NCBI GenBank assembly: GCA_017462965.1
Contig: JAFTQC010000049.1
Location: 1 to 64,000, forward strand
Direction: 5' to 3'
From: Clostridia bacterium
Lineage (GTDB): Bacteria > Bacillota > Clostridia > TANB77 > UBA1234
Length of the DNA stretch: 64,000 bases
Under the pieces are notes generated by a model, which did no database searches, was not told the origin of the DNA, and was given only the letters and a program-made list of their open reading frames with translations. The translations under genes and the position numbers were made by a program. Shown here in pieces: positions 1 to 10,543 of this stretch (its first letter is position 1; each line of letters begins with the position of its first letter).

Positions 1-19
1 AAATACAATACAAAACATT

Positions 20-134
<115 letters not shown>

Positions 135-221
135 TTTTTTTATGCAAAAAAATATATTAAGTAGGAAGCTGTGAAGAAAAGAAGTAGCAGTGGAGACATA
201 GATTGCCTAGATAGATTAAAG

Positions 222-290
222 AAAGCAGATAAGATTGAAGAACACTTAGAAAAGTATTTTTCAATTTTATCTGCTTTTTATATTTTATTT
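222..290 (+). terminator. Hairpin and T-rich tail after the rRNA operon
   Basis: An 18-base arm (222-239) pairs with 260-277 with a single G-U exception, and is followed by a T-rich run. It ends transcripts arriving from the 5S gene and may also end the opposing dut transcript. The stretch 135-221 holds nothing else I can support. Confidence 0.6.
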
Positions 291-797
291 TTTGTCTGTG
301 CTTCCAAATCCACCTTGACGAATTCCATCTGCTTTATCGTTATCAGCTATTAGAAATTTTTGAAAGTAGGCTTGTCCAACAGGGTCATGTTTTTTTATTG
401 TAATGTCTACTGGGAAGAAATTATAGTATGCAAACATTAATTCACCATCATTTTGAGGGTTGTTGTAGTAGTCGCACTCTATTATACCTATGCTGTTTGC
501 TAAAATTAATCCTTTTTTTATTGGGTGTGAACTTCTATTAGCAAGTATTAGAACTTCATCTTCATTAAAATATGATTTAATTCCTGTTTTAACTAAAGTA
601 GGTTTTATTTCTTCAAAATCTTTTTCACCTTTTATAAATTTTGAAAAATTATTGAATACGGTTTTCCATATAGATGGTATTGAAATGTCTTCTGCTGATT
701 CTATGTCATAACCTACAGAATTTTTTGTTTTTCGTATTGGTAATATAATGTCTTTGTCGTTATAATTTTTACAAATCTCAAATCCTCTATTTTTCAT
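285..797 (-). CDS. dut: dUTP diphosphatase (dUTPase)
   Basis: Hydrolyses dUTP to dUMP and pyrophosphate, keeping uracil out of DNA and supplying dTMP synthesis. The trimeric dUTPase motifs appear in order: GYDIESAED (motif 1, near residue 29), NRSSHPIKKG (motif 2, near 87), the nucleotide-binding GIIECDYYN stretch (motif 3), and C-terminal GGFGSTD (motif 5). The 170-residue length is slightly above the usual 140-150 because of a charged insert near residues 42-68. The start is set by AAAGGAG eight bases upstream. It faces the 5S gene and lies near the uracil repair gene ung, a sensible functional neighbourhood though not an operon. Confidence 0.92.
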   Translation of the reverse strand: MKNRGFEICKNYNDKDIILPIRKTKNSVGYDIESAEDISIPSIWKTVFNNFSKFIKGEKDFEEIKPTLVKTGIKSYFNEDEVLILANRSSHPIKKGLILANSIGIIECDYYNNPQNDGELMFAYYNFFPVDITIKKHDPVGQAYFQKFLIADNDKADGIRQGGFGSTDKK

Positions 798-912
798 ATC
801 ATCACTCCTTTTAATATTCTTTCAAATTATATTTTAAATATAATTTTTAGTCAATAAGATGTATTTTTATATGATGTATGATAAAATTTACTTATTTATG
901 GAGGAGATTATA

Positions 913-1404
913 ATGAAATCCAAATTAATTTTATTTTTTATAATTAGTGCATGTTTTCTTTTTTTTATTTTTGACAATCCTTTTTTTAATATTTCTGAAG
1001 AGATTATTTATTTAGAATCGGGGGATTCGAGTATATTAAATAATGTTGTTGACGAAAATATTAATTTTTCGGGAGAATATGGATACGAATATGATGTTTT
1101 AGTAGATGACGACACTATAACATTCTATGATGAAAATGGTAGTTCAATTATATATGTTTTTTCGAATGATCGCTTAGAAAATGTTTTAAATGTCTTTAAT
1201 ATGAAAACCGTTGAAGAAGCTAATGTAGTGGAAACGTATTACAAATCAATGGTTGGTAATGGAAAGATAAAAAGAGTTGTTGCAAAAGATACGATAGTTT
1301 CTGTTGTTTTAGACATGGAACAATTTGCTGAATATAGAGATTATTCTAGAGAGAGTCTTGAAAAAATTTTACTTAAAGATGCAAATTTAGTTGAGGAGGA
1401 ATAA
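913..1404 (+). CDS. Small membrane-anchored protein of unknown function
   Basis: I do not recognise a family. The ATG at 913 is chosen because GGAGG lies eight bases upstream; a longer frame from 859 has no ribosome binding site. Residues 1-23 form a hydrophobic segment after MKSK, so the protein is probably anchored in or exported across the membrane. The remaining 140 residues are acidic, with alternating hydrophobic stretches that look like a small beta-rich domain, ending in LVEEE. It sits two bases before the next gene, which also encodes an anchored protein, so the two are cotranscribed and probably work together. No lipobox cysteine is placed convincingly. Confidence 0.75.
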   Translation: MKSKLILFFIISACFLFFIFDNPFFNISEEIIYLESGDSSILNNVVDENINFSGEYGYEYDVLVDDDTITFYDENGSSIIYVFSNDRLENVLNVFNMKTVEEANVVETYYKSMVGNGKIKRVVAKDTIVSVVLDMEQFAEYRDYSRESLEKILLKDANLVEEE

Positions 1405-1406
1405 AT

Positions 1407-2060
1407 ATGAATTCAAAAGGGAAAAAAATATTGGTGGTATTAGTTTTAATTATTATAATTGTTGTTTGTTTATTAGGAATAATTTTATTAAAAAAAATAG
1501 AATCGAATGAAAGTATTAACGATATAATAGCTCAAATTGTTGAGGAAACTAATTGGCCTATTGAGGATGTTCCAATTTTTTATCATAATGATGTGATTGT
1601 GGAAAAACCTTCAGAAGGTAATTGGTCTATTTCTTTTGATTCAGGTATAGATTATCAAGAATTAAGGGAATATCTTCTAGAATTAGAAGATGAAGATTTT
1701 TCTCCGGATAAATCTACTGGTTCGCAAAGTCCTAGATTGTTATATACGTCTTTAGGTGAAAATAGTGCTAAGGATATTTATTGGCAAGGTAATAAGGAAA
1801 GTTATACAATAAGGGTTCATTGGGCATTAGAAGGTGCAACTGATGAATTTAATGTTCCTTATAGTTATAATTTTGACCTGAATCTAACTAAAAAAATAGA
1901 AGATAGCAAAATGGAAATTCCTAGTGATGATACAAAACAAACTGATGAAAATGATTTTGTGGAACTTTCAGGAGATATTTCAGGAGATATTTCAGGAGAT
2001 GTTTCAGGAGATGTTTTAGATAACACTTCAGAGGGGAAAGGAGAGGAAAGCGATGTTTAA
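1407..2060 (+). CDS. Membrane-anchored protein with C-terminal SGD repeats
   Basis: Function unknown. Residues 6-29 are a strong transmembrane segment ([20 protein letters not shown]), followed by an extracytoplasmic region of about 150 residues. The tail has four near-identical SGDI/SGDV units encoded by four 12-base direct repeats. A second protein with many SGD units lies at 17062, so this is a lineage-specific low-complexity tail. The start has GGAGG at good spacing. The gene overlaps the start of nfo by eight bases, so translation of the two may be coupled although no functional link is obvious. Confidence 0.8.
   Translation: MNSKGKKILVVLVLIIIIVVCLLGIILLKKIESNESINDIIAQIVEETNWPIEDVPIFYHNDVIVEKPSEGNWSISFDSGIDYQELREYLLELEDEDFSPDKSTGSQSPRLLYTSLGENSAKDIYWQGNKESYTIRVHWALEGATDEFNVPYSYNFDLNLTKKIEDSKMEIPSDDTKQTDENDFVELSGDISGDISGDVSGDVLDNTSEGKGEESDV
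1968..2015 (+). repeat. Four tandem 12-base repeats encoding SGD units
   Basis: The unit TCAGGAGATATT occurs twice, then TCAGGAGATGTT twice, with no spacer. Each unit encodes Ser-Gly-Asp-Ile/Val. Copy number could change by slippage. Confidence 0.95.
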
Positions 2061-2886
2061 AATAGGCTGTCATTTATCAGCTTCAAAAGGTTATGTTCAT
2101 ATGGCTAAAGAAATACTTAGTATTGGTGGAAATACCTTTCAGTTCTTTACGAGAAATCCTCGTGGTGGAACAGCGAAAGAGATTGATAAAAATGATATAG
2201 AAAGATTTAATACAATGGCGCGTGAAAATGGGATTGAAGTTATTTTGGCTCATGCACCGTATACGATTAATGTATGTTCTGCTGATGAAAAAATTAGAAG
2301 ATTTGGAATTGAGACTATGAAAGATGATATATTAAGACTAGATTTGGTTTCAAATTGTATGTATAATTTTCATCCTGGAAGTCATGTGGGACAAGGAGTT
2401 GATACCGGAATACAACTTATAATTGATGCATTAAACGAAATTATTTCTAAAGAACAAAGAACAATAGTTTTATTGGAAACAATGGCAGGCAAAGGAAGCG
2501 AAGTTGGAAGAAGTTTTGAAGAAATAAAAAAAATAATAGATGGTGTTAAAATAAAGGAAAAAATAGGAGTATGTTTAGATACGTGTCATGTATATGATGC
2601 TGGATATGATCTTGTGAATAATTTGGATGGAGTTTTAGATGAATTTGATAAAATTATAGGATTAGATAGACTAAAAGCTATACACATAAATGATAGTAAA
2701 AATCCGTTTGAAAGTCATAAAGATCGTCATGAAAAAATTGGTGATGGAACGCTTGGTACAGAAGCATTTGAAAAAATTATAAACAACTCAAGGTTAAAAG
2801 AATTACCTTTTTATTTAGAAACACCTAATGAACTTGATGGATATGAAAAAGAAATAAAATTACTAAAAGAATTAAGAATAGATTAA
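2053..2886 (+). CDS. nfo: Endonuclease IV (AP endonuclease)
   Basis: Cleaves the backbone 5' of abasic sites in base excision repair. It is a TIM-barrel enzyme with three zinc ions. Metal-binding motifs are visible in order: HPGSHVG near residue 107, the LLETMAG segment near 145, [13 protein letters not shown] near 178, [20 protein letters not shown] near 216 and LETPNE near 258. At 277 residues it matches the usual bacterial length of about 280. GGAAAGGAGAGGAAAGCG precedes the start. The next gene is ung, whose product creates the abasic sites this enzyme cuts, so the pair forms a compact uracil-repair unit. Confidence 0.95.
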   Translation: MFKIGCHLSASKGYVHMAKEILSIGGNTFQFFTRNPRGGTAKEIDKNDIERFNTMARENGIEVILAHAPYTINVCSADEKIRRFGIETMKDDILRLDLVSNCMYNFHPGSHVGQGVDTGIQLIIDALNEIISKEQRTIVLLETMAGKGSEVGRSFEEIKKIIDGVKIKEKIGVCLDTCHVYDAGYDLVNNLDGVLDEFDKIIGLDRLKAIHINDSKNPFESHKDRHEKIGDGTLGTEAFEKIINNSRLKELPFYLETPNELDGYEKEIKLLKELRID

Positions 2887-2909
2887 AAATGGATAGAGGT
2901 GAGATTTAG

Positions 2910-3590
2910 TTGGTTTGCATAGGTAACTCATGGGATGAAATATTAAAAGAAAAATTTAATAGTGAATATTATAAAAAAATACGAGAATTTTTAAAATATG
3001 AATATAGTCACTATACAATATATCCTAACATGAATGAAATATTTAGTAGCTTGAAGTATGCATCATATGAAGATATTAAAGTTGTGATTATAGGTCAAGA
3101 TCCATATCATGAAGAGGGCCAAGCACATGGTTTATCTTTTTCAGTGAAGCCAGGAATCGATATTCCACCATCGTTGCTTAATATATATAAAGAGCTTCAA
3201 GATGATTTAGGATGCTATATTCCTAACAATGGATATTTAGAAAGTTGGGCAAAACAAGGAGTACTGTTATTAAATAATGTATTAACAGTTAGGGCACATC
3301 AAGCGAATTCTCACAAAACATGTGGTTGGGAAACTTTTACCGACGATATAATACGAGAATTAAATAAAAGGGAAAAAAGTATAATATTTTTAATGTGGGG
3401 ATCTTGTGCAAAACAGAAAGAAGCACTTATTACAAATAAAAATCATTATATATTGAAGGCTCCACACCCAAGTCCACTTTCAGCATATAGAGGTTTCTTC
3501 GGTTGTAAGCATTTCTCAAAAACAAACGAGATTTTAGTTTCTAATGGAGAAGAGCCGATTAACTGGCAAATAGAAAATATTAGTTTTTAA
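2910..3590 (+). CDS. ung: Uracil-DNA glycosylase, family 1
   Basis: Removes uracil from DNA. The water-activating motif GQDPYH is at residues 62-67 (Asp64 catalytic) and the DNA-intercalating motif HPSPLS starts at residue 186, both characteristic of family 1. The 226-residue length is typical. Translation probably starts at a TTG at 2910, six bases after AGAGGTGAG; no in-frame ATG precedes the conserved fold. It is 23 bases after nfo, which processes its product. It shares the dU theme with dut at the left edge. Confidence 0.94.
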   Translation: MVCIGNSWDEILKEKFNSEYYKKIREFLKYEYSHYTIYPNMNEIFSSLKYASYEDIKVVIIGQDPYHEEGQAHGLSFSVKPGIDIPPSLLNIYKELQDDLGCYIPNNGYLESWAKQGVLLLNNVLTVRAHQANSHKTCGWETFTDDIIRELNKREKSIIFLMWGSCAKQKEALITNKNHYILKAPHPSPLSAYRGFFGCKHFSKTNEILVSNGEEPINWQIENISF

Positions 3591-3639
3591 TGAAGGTACT
3601 TGAAAAATGATATAAAAAATGATATACTAAGTCAGTATT

Positions 3640-3860
3640 TAAGTGTTAGGACAAAGTAAAGTATTGAAATTCCTTTAGAGATGACTTGTCACCGGCTGAA
3701 AGCAAGTCTAGGATATACATATTTGAAAAACTACCCTATAAAAAGCACTTCGATGATTACGTTATAATCATAAATTAAGTAAAATTTAGGATGGAACCGT
3801 GCATCTAACGATAATGCACTCCTAATCTGTAAAAAGATTGGGAGTGCTTTTTATTTTGGT
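3640..3860 (+). promoter_or_regulatory. T-box riboswitch (threonine) upstream of thrS
   Basis: The T-box sequence is AGGATGGAACCGTGC at 3788-3802. It is followed by a terminator with arms GCACTCCTAATCT (3816-3828) and AGATTGGGAGTGC (3835-3847) and a T run. Upstream are a stem I AGTAAAG motif near 3654 and ACC at 3733-3735, a plausible threonine specifier codon. Uncharged tRNA-Thr would stabilise the antiterminator and switch thrS on. The specifier assignment is an inference. Confidence 0.9.
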
Positions 3861-3889
3861 ACTTCCAATAGATAAAAGGAGGAAAAAAA

Positions 3890-5803
3890 ATGATAAAAGT
3901 TACATTAAAAGACAATTCGGTTATTGAAGTTGAAAAAGGAAGCACAGTATTAGATGTTGCTAAAAGAATAAGTGAAGGTTTAGCAAGAAATATGACATGT
4001 GCTAGTGTTAATGGAGAAACAAAAGATTTTAGATATGTGTTAGAAGAAGATTGTACGTTAAATATTTACACATTTGATAATGATTTGGAAGGAAAGAAAG
4101 CATACTGGCATACAACTTCTCATATCATGGCTCAAGCTGTAAAGAGATTGTTTCCAGAAGCAAAATTAGCTATAGGTCCATCTATTGATAATGGTTTTTA
4201 CTATGATTATGATGTTGAAAAACCATTCTCTCCAGAGGATTTAGAGAATATTGAAAAAGAAATGGCTAATATTTGTAAAGAGAATCTTATGCTTGAAAGA
4301 TTCACACTTCCAAAAGATGAAGCAGTTGCACTTATGGAAAAATTAGAAGAACCATATAAAGTTGAATTAATAAATGATTTACCAGAAGGAGAAGAAATAT
4401 CTTTTTATAAACAAGGTGATTACACAGATCTTTGTGCAGGACCACATATCGCATCAACAGGAAATGTGAAAGCTTTTAAACTATTGTCTTCATCAGGCGC
4501 ATACTGGAGAGGAAATGAAAAGAATAAAATGCTTCAAAGAATTTATGGTATTTCATATCCTAAGAAATCTCAATTAGATGAATATTTGAATATGTTAGAA
4601 GAAGCTAAGAAAAGAGATCATAGAAAACTAGGTGCAGAACTTGATTTGTTTACATTTATGGAAGAGGGACCGGGATTCCCATTTTTCTTACCAAAGGGAA
4701 TGGTTCTTAGAAATTTATTAGAAGATTTTTGGAGAAAAATCCACACAGAAAATGGTTATGTTGAAATAAAAACACCTATAATGTTAAATAAAGATTTGTG
4801 GTTACAATCTGGACATTGGGATCATTATAAAAATAATATGTATACAACACAAATTGATGAAGTTGATTTTGCAATGAAACCAATGAATTGTCCTGGTGGA
4901 ATGTTGGTTTATAAAAGAAAATTACATTCATATAAAGATTTACCAGAAAGAGTTGGAGAATTGGGCCTAGTGCATAGACATGAAAAATCAGGTCAGCTTA
5001 ATGGTTTATTTAGAGTAAGATGCTTCACACAAGATGATGCTCATATATTCTGCTTGCCAGAGCAAATTGAATCAGAGATAACAACTTTGATTGGATTAAT
5101 TGATAAAGTGTATAGCTTATTTGGATTTAAATATACGGTCGAGTTATCGACAAGACCAGAAGATTCAATGGGTTCAGATGAAACATGGGAAATGGCAGAA
5201 AGTGCTTTGAAGAAAGCATTAGAAAGTGTAAATATTGAATACAAAGTAAACGAAGGCGATGGAGCATTCTATGGACCAAAGATAGATTTCCACATAAAAG
5301 ATTGTATAGGAAGAGAATGGCAATGTGGAACAATCCAACTTGATTTCCAAATGCCTGAGAGATTTGACTTAACATATATAGGTGAAGATGGTGAAAAGCA
5401 TAGACCTGTAATGCTTCATAGAGTTGTGTTTGGAAGTATTGAAAGATTTATTGGTATAATAACAGAACACTTTGCTGGAGCTTTCCCAATGTGGCTTTCT
5501 CCAGTTCAGGTAAAAATATTGCCAATTTCTACAGAAAAACATGCTGAGTATGCAAATGCAGTGAAAACAAAATTAGAAGAGGCTGGATATAGAGTGGAAC
5601 TAGATGATAGAAATGAAAAGATAGGATATAAGATAAGAGAAGCTCAAGTACAAAAGGTTCCATATATGCTAGTTGTAGGTGATAAAGAAAAAGAAGAGGG
5701 CACAGTTGGTGTAAGAAATAGAAAAGACGGCGACCTAGGTGCTATGGCATTAGAAGAGTTTATGAAAAAAATTGCAGAAGAAGTTGAAAATAAAAGTCTA
5801 TAA
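3890..5803 (+). CDS. thrS: Threonyl-tRNA synthetase
   Basis: Class II synthetase that charges tRNA-Thr. Domains in order: an N-terminal TGS domain (about residues 1-60), the editing domain with HTTSHIMAQAVK near 78 and a downstream Cys-His site in LCAGPHIAS, then the catalytic core with MNCPGGM (zinc cysteine), RHEKSGQLNGLFRVR (motif 2) and motif 3 MLHRVVFGSIERF. A C-terminal anticodon-binding domain follows (about 545-637). The 637-residue length is normal. GGAGG sits eight bases before ATG. It is the only gene of its unit, controlled by the T-box leader and closed by a terminator at 5813. Confidence 0.97.
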   Translation: MIKVTLKDNSVIEVEKGSTVLDVAKRISEGLARNMTCASVNGETKDFRYVLEEDCTLNIYTFDNDLEGKKAYWHTTSHIMAQAVKRLFPEAKLAIGPSIDNGFYYDYDVEKPFSPEDLENIEKEMANICKENLMLERFTLPKDEAVALMEKLEEPYKVELINDLPEGEEISFYKQGDYTDLCAGPHIASTGNVKAFKLLSSSGAYWRGNEKNKMLQRIYGISYPKKSQLDEYLNMLEEAKKRDHRKLGAELDLFTFMEEGPGFPFFLPKGMVLRNLLEDFWRKIHTENGYVEIKTPIMLNKDLWLQSGHWDHYKNNMYTTQIDEVDFAMKPMNCPGGMLVYKRKLHSYKDLPERVGELGLVHRHEKSGQLNGLFRVRCFTQDDAHIFCLPEQIESEITTLIGLIDKVYSLFGFKYTVELSTRPEDSMGSDETWEMAESALKKALESVNIEYKVNEGDGAFYGPKIDFHIKDCIGREWQCGTIQLDFQMPERFDLTYIGEDGEKHRPVMLHRVVFGSIERFIGIITEHFAGAFPMWLSPVQVKILPISTEKHAEYANAVKTKLEEAGYRVELDDRNEKIGYKIREAQVQKVPYMLVVGDKEKEEGTVGVRNRKDGDLGAMALEEFMKKIAEEVENKSL

Positions 5804-5812
5804 ATAAGAAAT

Positions 5813-5850
5813 GAGGCGGTTCCTAATTAAAGGGAACCGTCTAAATTTTT
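5813..5850 (+). terminator. Rho-independent terminator of thrS
   Basis: The arms GGCGGTTCC and GGAACCGTC enclose a short loop and are followed by TAAATTTTTT. Confidence 0.85.
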
Positions 5851-5928
5851 TAAAAAAGATGGTAATAAATGTAAAAAATGTCGTTTGAAAATAATTAAAA
5901 AAATAATTTAAAAATTGATAAAAAAAGC

Positions 5929-5957
5929 TTGCATTATACGGCAACAGTGATTATAAT
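5929..5957 (+). promoter_or_regulatory. Sigma-A promoter of the S10 operon
   Basis: TTGCAT (-35, 5929-5934) and TATAAT (-10, 5952-5957) are separated by exactly 17 bases. Transcription should start near 5965, giving a leader of about 205 bases before rpsJ. Confidence 0.85.
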
Positions 5958-5964
5958 ATTAGAC

Positions 5965-6165
5965 GATGCGATTGTGCGATGATGTGGAATGTGGCTGCCA
6001 ATCTTACGGGCAGGGAACTTTCACGGAGTATGTCCGATTTCAAACCGGGCGACAGGGTATTAGTTTAGCACTTTCCCCAGGGTTTTCCTGGGTTTTAATA
6101 AGGGTGAATATGAAACACCCGGGTGCGTGGATGACTTGTCAGCGCTAACATTTTTAGGAGGTAAA
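5965..6165 (+). promoter_or_regulatory. Structured leader of the S10 ribosomal protein operon
   Basis: About 200 bases between promoter and rpsJ, much richer in G and C than the flanks. It holds potential hairpins such as CCCCAGGG/CCTGGG (6075-6094) and GGGTG/CACCC (6103-6121), and ends with the strong site AGGAGG. A short open frame here has no ribosome binding site. By analogy with other S10 operons it may be an autoregulatory site for L4 or another ribosomal protein. That role is inferred, not shown. Confidence 0.55.
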
Positions 6166-6169
6166 AACA

Positions 6170-6544
6170 ATGCCAAAAGCAAACGAAAACAAAACAGAGA
6201 AAAAGACATCAAAGGTTACAACGACAGAAGTAGGAAAAGAAAGAATTAGAATTAGACTAAAAGCTTTCGATCATGCTATTTTAGATCAGTCTGCTCAAAA
6301 AATAGTAGAAACGGCTAAAAGAACAGGAGCAAGCGTATCTGGTCCAATTCCACTACCTACAAAGAAAGAAGTTATAACAATCTTAAGATCACCTCATAAA
6401 TACAAAGACTCAAGAGAGCAATTTGAGATGAGAACACATAAGAGAGTAATTGACATTCTTTATCCAACACCAAAAACAGCTGAAGCTTTGATGAAAATTG
6501 AGTTGCCAGCAGGTGTAGAAGCTGAAATGAAAATTGATGAATAA
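6170..6544 (+). CDS. rpsJ: 30S ribosomal protein S10
   Basis: First gene of the S10 operon; part of the 30S head and also the NusE antitermination factor. The conserved core runs from [10 protein letters not shown], through [14 protein letters not shown] and SGPIPLPTK, to [14 protein letters not shown]. At 124 residues it exceeds the usual 102 because of a lysine- and threonine-rich N-terminal extension of about 20 residues. The ATG at the start of that extension has AGGAGG ideally placed, and no later ATG precedes the core, so the extension is probably real. Confidence 0.97.
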   Translation: MPKANENKTEKKTSKVTTTEVGKERIRIRLKAFDHAILDQSAQKIVETAKRTGASVSGPIPLPTKKEVITILRSPHKYKDSREQFEMRTHKRVIDILYPTPKTAEALMKIELPAGVEAEMKIDE

Positions 6545-6635
6545 TCAAACATTTTAGTTAGCAGAAAAAACGTATTTATAAAAATATGGTCATGTTCATG
6601 AAATATGAACCAATAACCAAGGAGGTAAATTTAAA

Positions 6636-7283
6636 ATGAAAAAAGGCGTTTACGGAAAAAAATTAGGAATGACTCAAATATATGATCAAGATGGTCTAGT
6701 TATTCCAGTAACAGTTGTAGAAGTTGAACCATGCCTAGTAGTTAGAAAGAAAACTGTAGAGACAGATGGTTACAATGCATTAGTTGTTGCAACTGGAAAA
6801 GTTAAAGAAAAACATATGAATAAACCTATTAAAGGTCAATTTGATAAAGTAAAACTTTCATATAGAAAATATGTAAGAGAATTAAGACTTGATGACATCG
6901 AAGGATACAATGTAGGCGATGAAATTAAAGCTGACATTTTTGAAGCTGGTGAGCTAGTTGATGTTCAAGGCGTTTCAAAAGGAAAAGGATTCCAAGGCGT
7001 TATTAAGAGACACGGACAACATATTGGACCAAAAGGACATGGTTCTATGTATCACAGAAGACCAGGTTCTATGGGACCAACATCTTCACCAGGAAGAGTA
7101 TTCCCTGGTAAGAAATTACCTGGACATACAGGAAAAGACACAGTAACTGTACAAAATTTACAAGTTGTAAAAGTTGATATGGACAAAGAAGTAATATTAA
7201 TTAAAGGTTCAGTTCCTGGATATAAAAATTCATTAGTTAGAATCAAAGAAAATGCAAAAGCAGCTTCTAAGAGTTCTAAATAA
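6636..7283 (+). CDS. rplC: 50S ribosomal protein L3
   Basis: Binds the 3' end of 23S rRNA and extends a loop toward the peptidyl transferase centre. The family opening KKGVYGKKLGMTQIYD and the long loop with KGKGFQGVIKRHG, GSMGPTSSPGRVFPGKKLPG and HTGKDTVTVQNL are present. Length 215, normal. GGAGG precedes ATG. The 91-base spacer from rpsJ contains a hairpin with arms GGTCATGTTCA and TGAACC near 6588-6611, more than is needed for a simple cistron gap. Confidence 0.97.
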   Translation: MKKGVYGKKLGMTQIYDQDGLVIPVTVVEVEPCLVVRKKTVETDGYNALVVATGKVKEKHMNKPIKGQFDKVKLSYRKYVRELRLDDIEGYNVGDEIKADIFEAGELVDVQGVSKGKGFQGVIKRHGQHIGPKGHGSMYHRRPGSMGPTSSPGRVFPGKKLPGHTGKDTVTVQNLQVVKVDMDKEVILIKGSVPGYKNSLVRIKENAKAASKSSK

Positions 7284-7304
7284 TAGGGAAAGGAGAACAT
7301 AACA

Positions 7305-7924
<620 letters not shown>

Positions 7925-7925
<1 letters not shown>

Positions 7926-8272
7926 TGGTAGCAGAAGATATAATTTTAAGACCTATTCTTACTGAAAAAAGTAGAGAAGCTATGGTAGCTGAAGGAAAGT
8001 ACACTTTTGAAGTTAGTAAAAAAGCTACAAAAATAGATATAAAAAATGCTGTTGAAAAATTATTTGACGTAAAAGTAGTAGATGTAAAAACAATGAACAT
8101 GAGAGGAAAATTAAAAAGACAAGGTGTTCATGTTGGAAGAAGATCTGATTGGAAAAAATCAATTGTTACAATTGAAACAAATCCAGAAGCTTTCAAGTAT
8201 ACTGCAAAAGGCGGAAAAGAAGAAACAGTAAGTAAAAAATATAAAACATCAATCGAAGAATTTGGTATTTAG
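7925..8272 (+). CDS. rplW: 50S ribosomal protein L23
   Basis: Sits at the tunnel exit and docks trigger factor and the signal recognition particle. It shows DIILRPILTEKSREAM at the start and the RNA-binding loop with MNMRGKLKRQG. Length 115, slightly longer than the common 95-100. GAGGTG in the end of rplD serves as ribosome binding site. A 91-base spacer with GC-rich segments follows before rplB. Confidence 0.96.
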
Positions 8273-8363
8273 TTAGTAGGTACCCTGTATTATAGGTTTT
8301 AAGTGATGGGGGACTTTAAACCTGAAAAACAAATACCCCAAATCATAAGAAGGAGAAATAAAA

Positions 8364-9197
8364 ATGGGTATAAAACAATTTAAACCAGTTACACCATCTA
8401 GAAGAGGTATGACTGTTTCTACATTTGATGAAATCACAAAAACAAAACCAGAAAGATCTTTAGTAACAAGCTTAAAGAAAAATGCTGGTAGAAACTCATA
8501 TGGTAGAATCACAGTTAGACACCACGGTGGTGGAGCAAGAAGAAAATATAGAATAATAGATTTTAAAAGAAAGAAATTAGACGTTCCAGCAACAGTTGTT
8601 GCTATCGAATATGATCCAAACAGATCAGCTAATATAGCTTTAATTCAATATGAAGATAATGAAAAAGCTTACATATTAGCTCCTGAAGGATTAAAAGTAA
8701 ATGACAAAGTTATGTCAGGTGCTAATGCTGATATTAAACCAGGTAACTGTTTACCAATTTCAGCAATTCCTGTAGGTACAGTTATCCACTGTATAGAATT
8801 AAAACCAGGTAAAGGTGCTCAAATGGTAAGAAGCGCTGGTAATGGTGCACAACTTATGGCTAAAGAAGGTAAATATGCACACGTAAGACTTCCATCAGGT
8901 GAAATGAGACTTGTTAGTGTTGAGTGTAAAGCCGCAATTGGACAAGTTGGAAATAGTGAACACGAAAACATTAAACTTGGTAAAGCAGGAAGAAGCAGAT
9001 GGCTTGGTAAGAGACCAGAAGTTAGAGGTTCTGTAATGAATCCTAACGATCACCCACATGGTGGTGGTGAAGGTAAGTCTCCAGTTGGTAGACCAGGACC
9101 TGTTACACCTTGGGGTAAACCTGCTCTTGGATACAAGACAAGAAACAACAAGAAAGCAAGCAGCAAGTTTATAGTAAAGAGAAGAAATTCTAAATAG
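8364..9197 (+). CDS. rplB: 50S ribosomal protein L2
   Basis: Needed for subunit association and peptidyl transferase activity. The conserved C-terminal segment [16 protein letters not shown] near residue 223, containing the critical histidine, is intact. The N-terminal part has the [20 protein letters not shown] pattern. Length 277, typical. AGAAGGAG precedes ATG. Confidence 0.98.
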   Translation: MGIKQFKPVTPSRRGMTVSTFDEITKTKPERSLVTSLKKNAGRNSYGRITVRHHGGGARRKYRIIDFKRKKLDVPATVVAIEYDPNRSANIALIQYEDNEKAYILAPEGLKVNDKVMSGANADIKPGNCLPISAIPVGTVIHCIELKPGKGAQMVRSAGNGAQLMAKEGKYAHVRLPSGEMRLVSVECKAAIGQVGNSEHENIKLGKAGRSRWLGKRPEVRGSVMNPNDHPHGGGEGKSPVGRPGPVTPWGKPALGYKTRNNKKASSKFIVKRRNSK

Positions 9198-9215
9198 TGT
9201 GAGGAGGATAAACAG

Positions 9216-9494
9216 ATGTCAAGATCAATAAAAAAAGGACCTTTTGTGGATGCTAGATTACTTTCAAGAATTGAAAAGATGAATGCTGAAAATAAAAAAG
9301 ATGTTGTAAAAACATGGTCAAGAGCTTCAACAATCTTCCCACAAATGGTAGGACATACAATAGCTGTACATGACGGAAGAAAACATGTACCAGTATACAT
9401 TTCAGATGAAATGATAGGACATAAATTAGGTGAATTTGTTCCAACAAGAACTTTTAAAGGTCATGCTGGAGATAAAACATCAAAGGTTAAATAA
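9216..9494 (+). CDS. rpsS: 30S ribosomal protein S19
   Basis: Head protein at the intersubunit bridge near the A site. Family signatures are [11 protein letters not shown] at the start, [11 protein letters not shown], and [11 protein letters not shown] followed by FKGHAGD. Length 92, typical. GAGGAGG lies nine bases before ATG. It is 18 bases downstream of rplB. Confidence 0.97.
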   Translation: MSRSIKKGPFVDARLLSRIEKMNAENKKDVVKTWSRASTIFPQMVGHTIAVHDGRKHVPVYISDEMIGHKLGEFVPTRTFKGHAGDKTSKVK

Positions 9495-9517
9495 TTGATG
9501 GAAGGAGAAATCGTAAC

Positions 9518-9862
9518 ATGGAAAAAATCGAAGCTAGAGCTAAATTAAGCCATGCTAGAATATCTGCCAGAAAAGTTAAAATCGTTATCGATTTAATTAG
9601 AGGTAAAAATGTAAGCGAAGCATTGGCAATATTAAAATATACTCCAAAAGCTGCATCTCCATTAGTAGAAAAATTGTTAAAATCAGCTATAGCAAATGCT
9701 GAAAACAATCATAACATGGATGTTAGCAAATTATATGTTGCTGAGATATTCGCAAATCAAGGTGCAACAATGAAGAGAATTAGAGCTGCTACACAAGGTA
9801 GAGCTAATAGAATTAGAAAAAGAACTTCTCATATTGAAATAGTTCTAAAAGAGAGAGATTAA
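9518..9862 (+). CDS. rplV: 50S ribosomal protein L22
   Basis: Its beta hairpin lines the exit tunnel at the macrolide-binding constriction. The alpha part begins [18 protein letters not shown]. The hairpin and C-terminal signature is [20 protein letters not shown]. Length 114. GGAAGGAG is eight bases upstream of ATG. Confidence 0.97.
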   Translation: MEKIEARAKLSHARISARKVKIVIDLIRGKNVSEALAILKYTPKAASPLVEKLLKSAIANAENNHNMDVSKLYVAEIFANQGATMKRIRAATQGRANRIRKRTSHIEIVLKERD

Positions 9863-9883
9863 TAGGAAGGAGGACTTTTGTAA

Positions 9884-10543
9884 ATGGGACAAAAAATGGA
9901 TCCACATGGTTTAAGAGTGGGAATTATAAAAGACTGGGATTCTAAATGGTATGCAAATAAAAAAGATTTTGCTGATAACCTAGTTGAAGATTACGAAGTT
10001 CGTAAGTTTTTAAAGAAAGCATTTGCTATGGCAGGTGTATCTAAAGTTGAAATAGAAAGAACAGCAAAGTTAATCAGAGCTAATGTTTATACAGGTAAAC
10101 CAGGTATTGCATTAGGTAAGAACGGTGAAACCGTAAATAAGGTTAGAGCTGATTTAACTAAAAAGTTCAAAAAAGATATAAATGTAAACATCGTTGAGGT
10201 TAAAAATCCAGATGTTGATGCGCAATTAGTTGCTGAAAACGTTGCAACTCAAATTGAAAAGAGAATTTCATATAGAAAAGCAATGAAACAATGTATGGCA
10301 AAAGCTATGAAAGCTGGTGCGCAAGGTATAAAAACAGCTTGTTCAGGAAGACTTGCTGGTGCAGAAATCGCTAGAAGCGAATTCTATAGAGAGGGAACAA
10401 TACCACTACAAACATTAAGAGCTGATATTGATTATGGATTTGCTGAAGCAAATACAACATATGGAAAAATCGGTGTTAAAGTTTGGATATATAAAGGTGA
10501 AGTCCTTCCAGTGAAAAAAGAAGCTGAAGGAGGTAGAAAATAA
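9884..10543 (+). CDS. rpsC: 30S ribosomal protein S3
   Basis: Forms part of the mRNA entry channel and helicase activity of the 30S subunit. It opens with [21 protein letters not shown], has a type II KH domain with GKNG near residue 79, and a C-terminal domain with [14 protein letters not shown]. Length 219. GGAAGGAGG precedes ATG. Its last base is the first base of the rplP start codon. Confidence 0.97.
   Translation: MGQKMDPHGLRVGIIKDWDSKWYANKKDFADNLVEDYEVRKFLKKAFAMAGVSKVEIERTAKLIRANVYTGKPGIALGKNGETVNKVRADLTKKFKKDINVNIVEVKNPDVDAQLVAENVATQIEKRISYRKAMKQCMAKAMKAGAQGIKTACSGRLAGAEIARSEFYREGTIPLQTLRADIDYGFAEANTTYGKIGVKVWIYKGEVLPVKKEAEGGRK

Noticed and set aside
171-353. Open frame of 60 codons after the 5S gene
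   Set aside because: It overlaps the hairpin and the end of dut on the other strand, has no ribosome binding site and its product is unlike any protein.
5966-6148. Open frame of 60 codons in the S10 leader
   Set aside because: No ribosome binding site; the region has the features of a structured untranslated leader.
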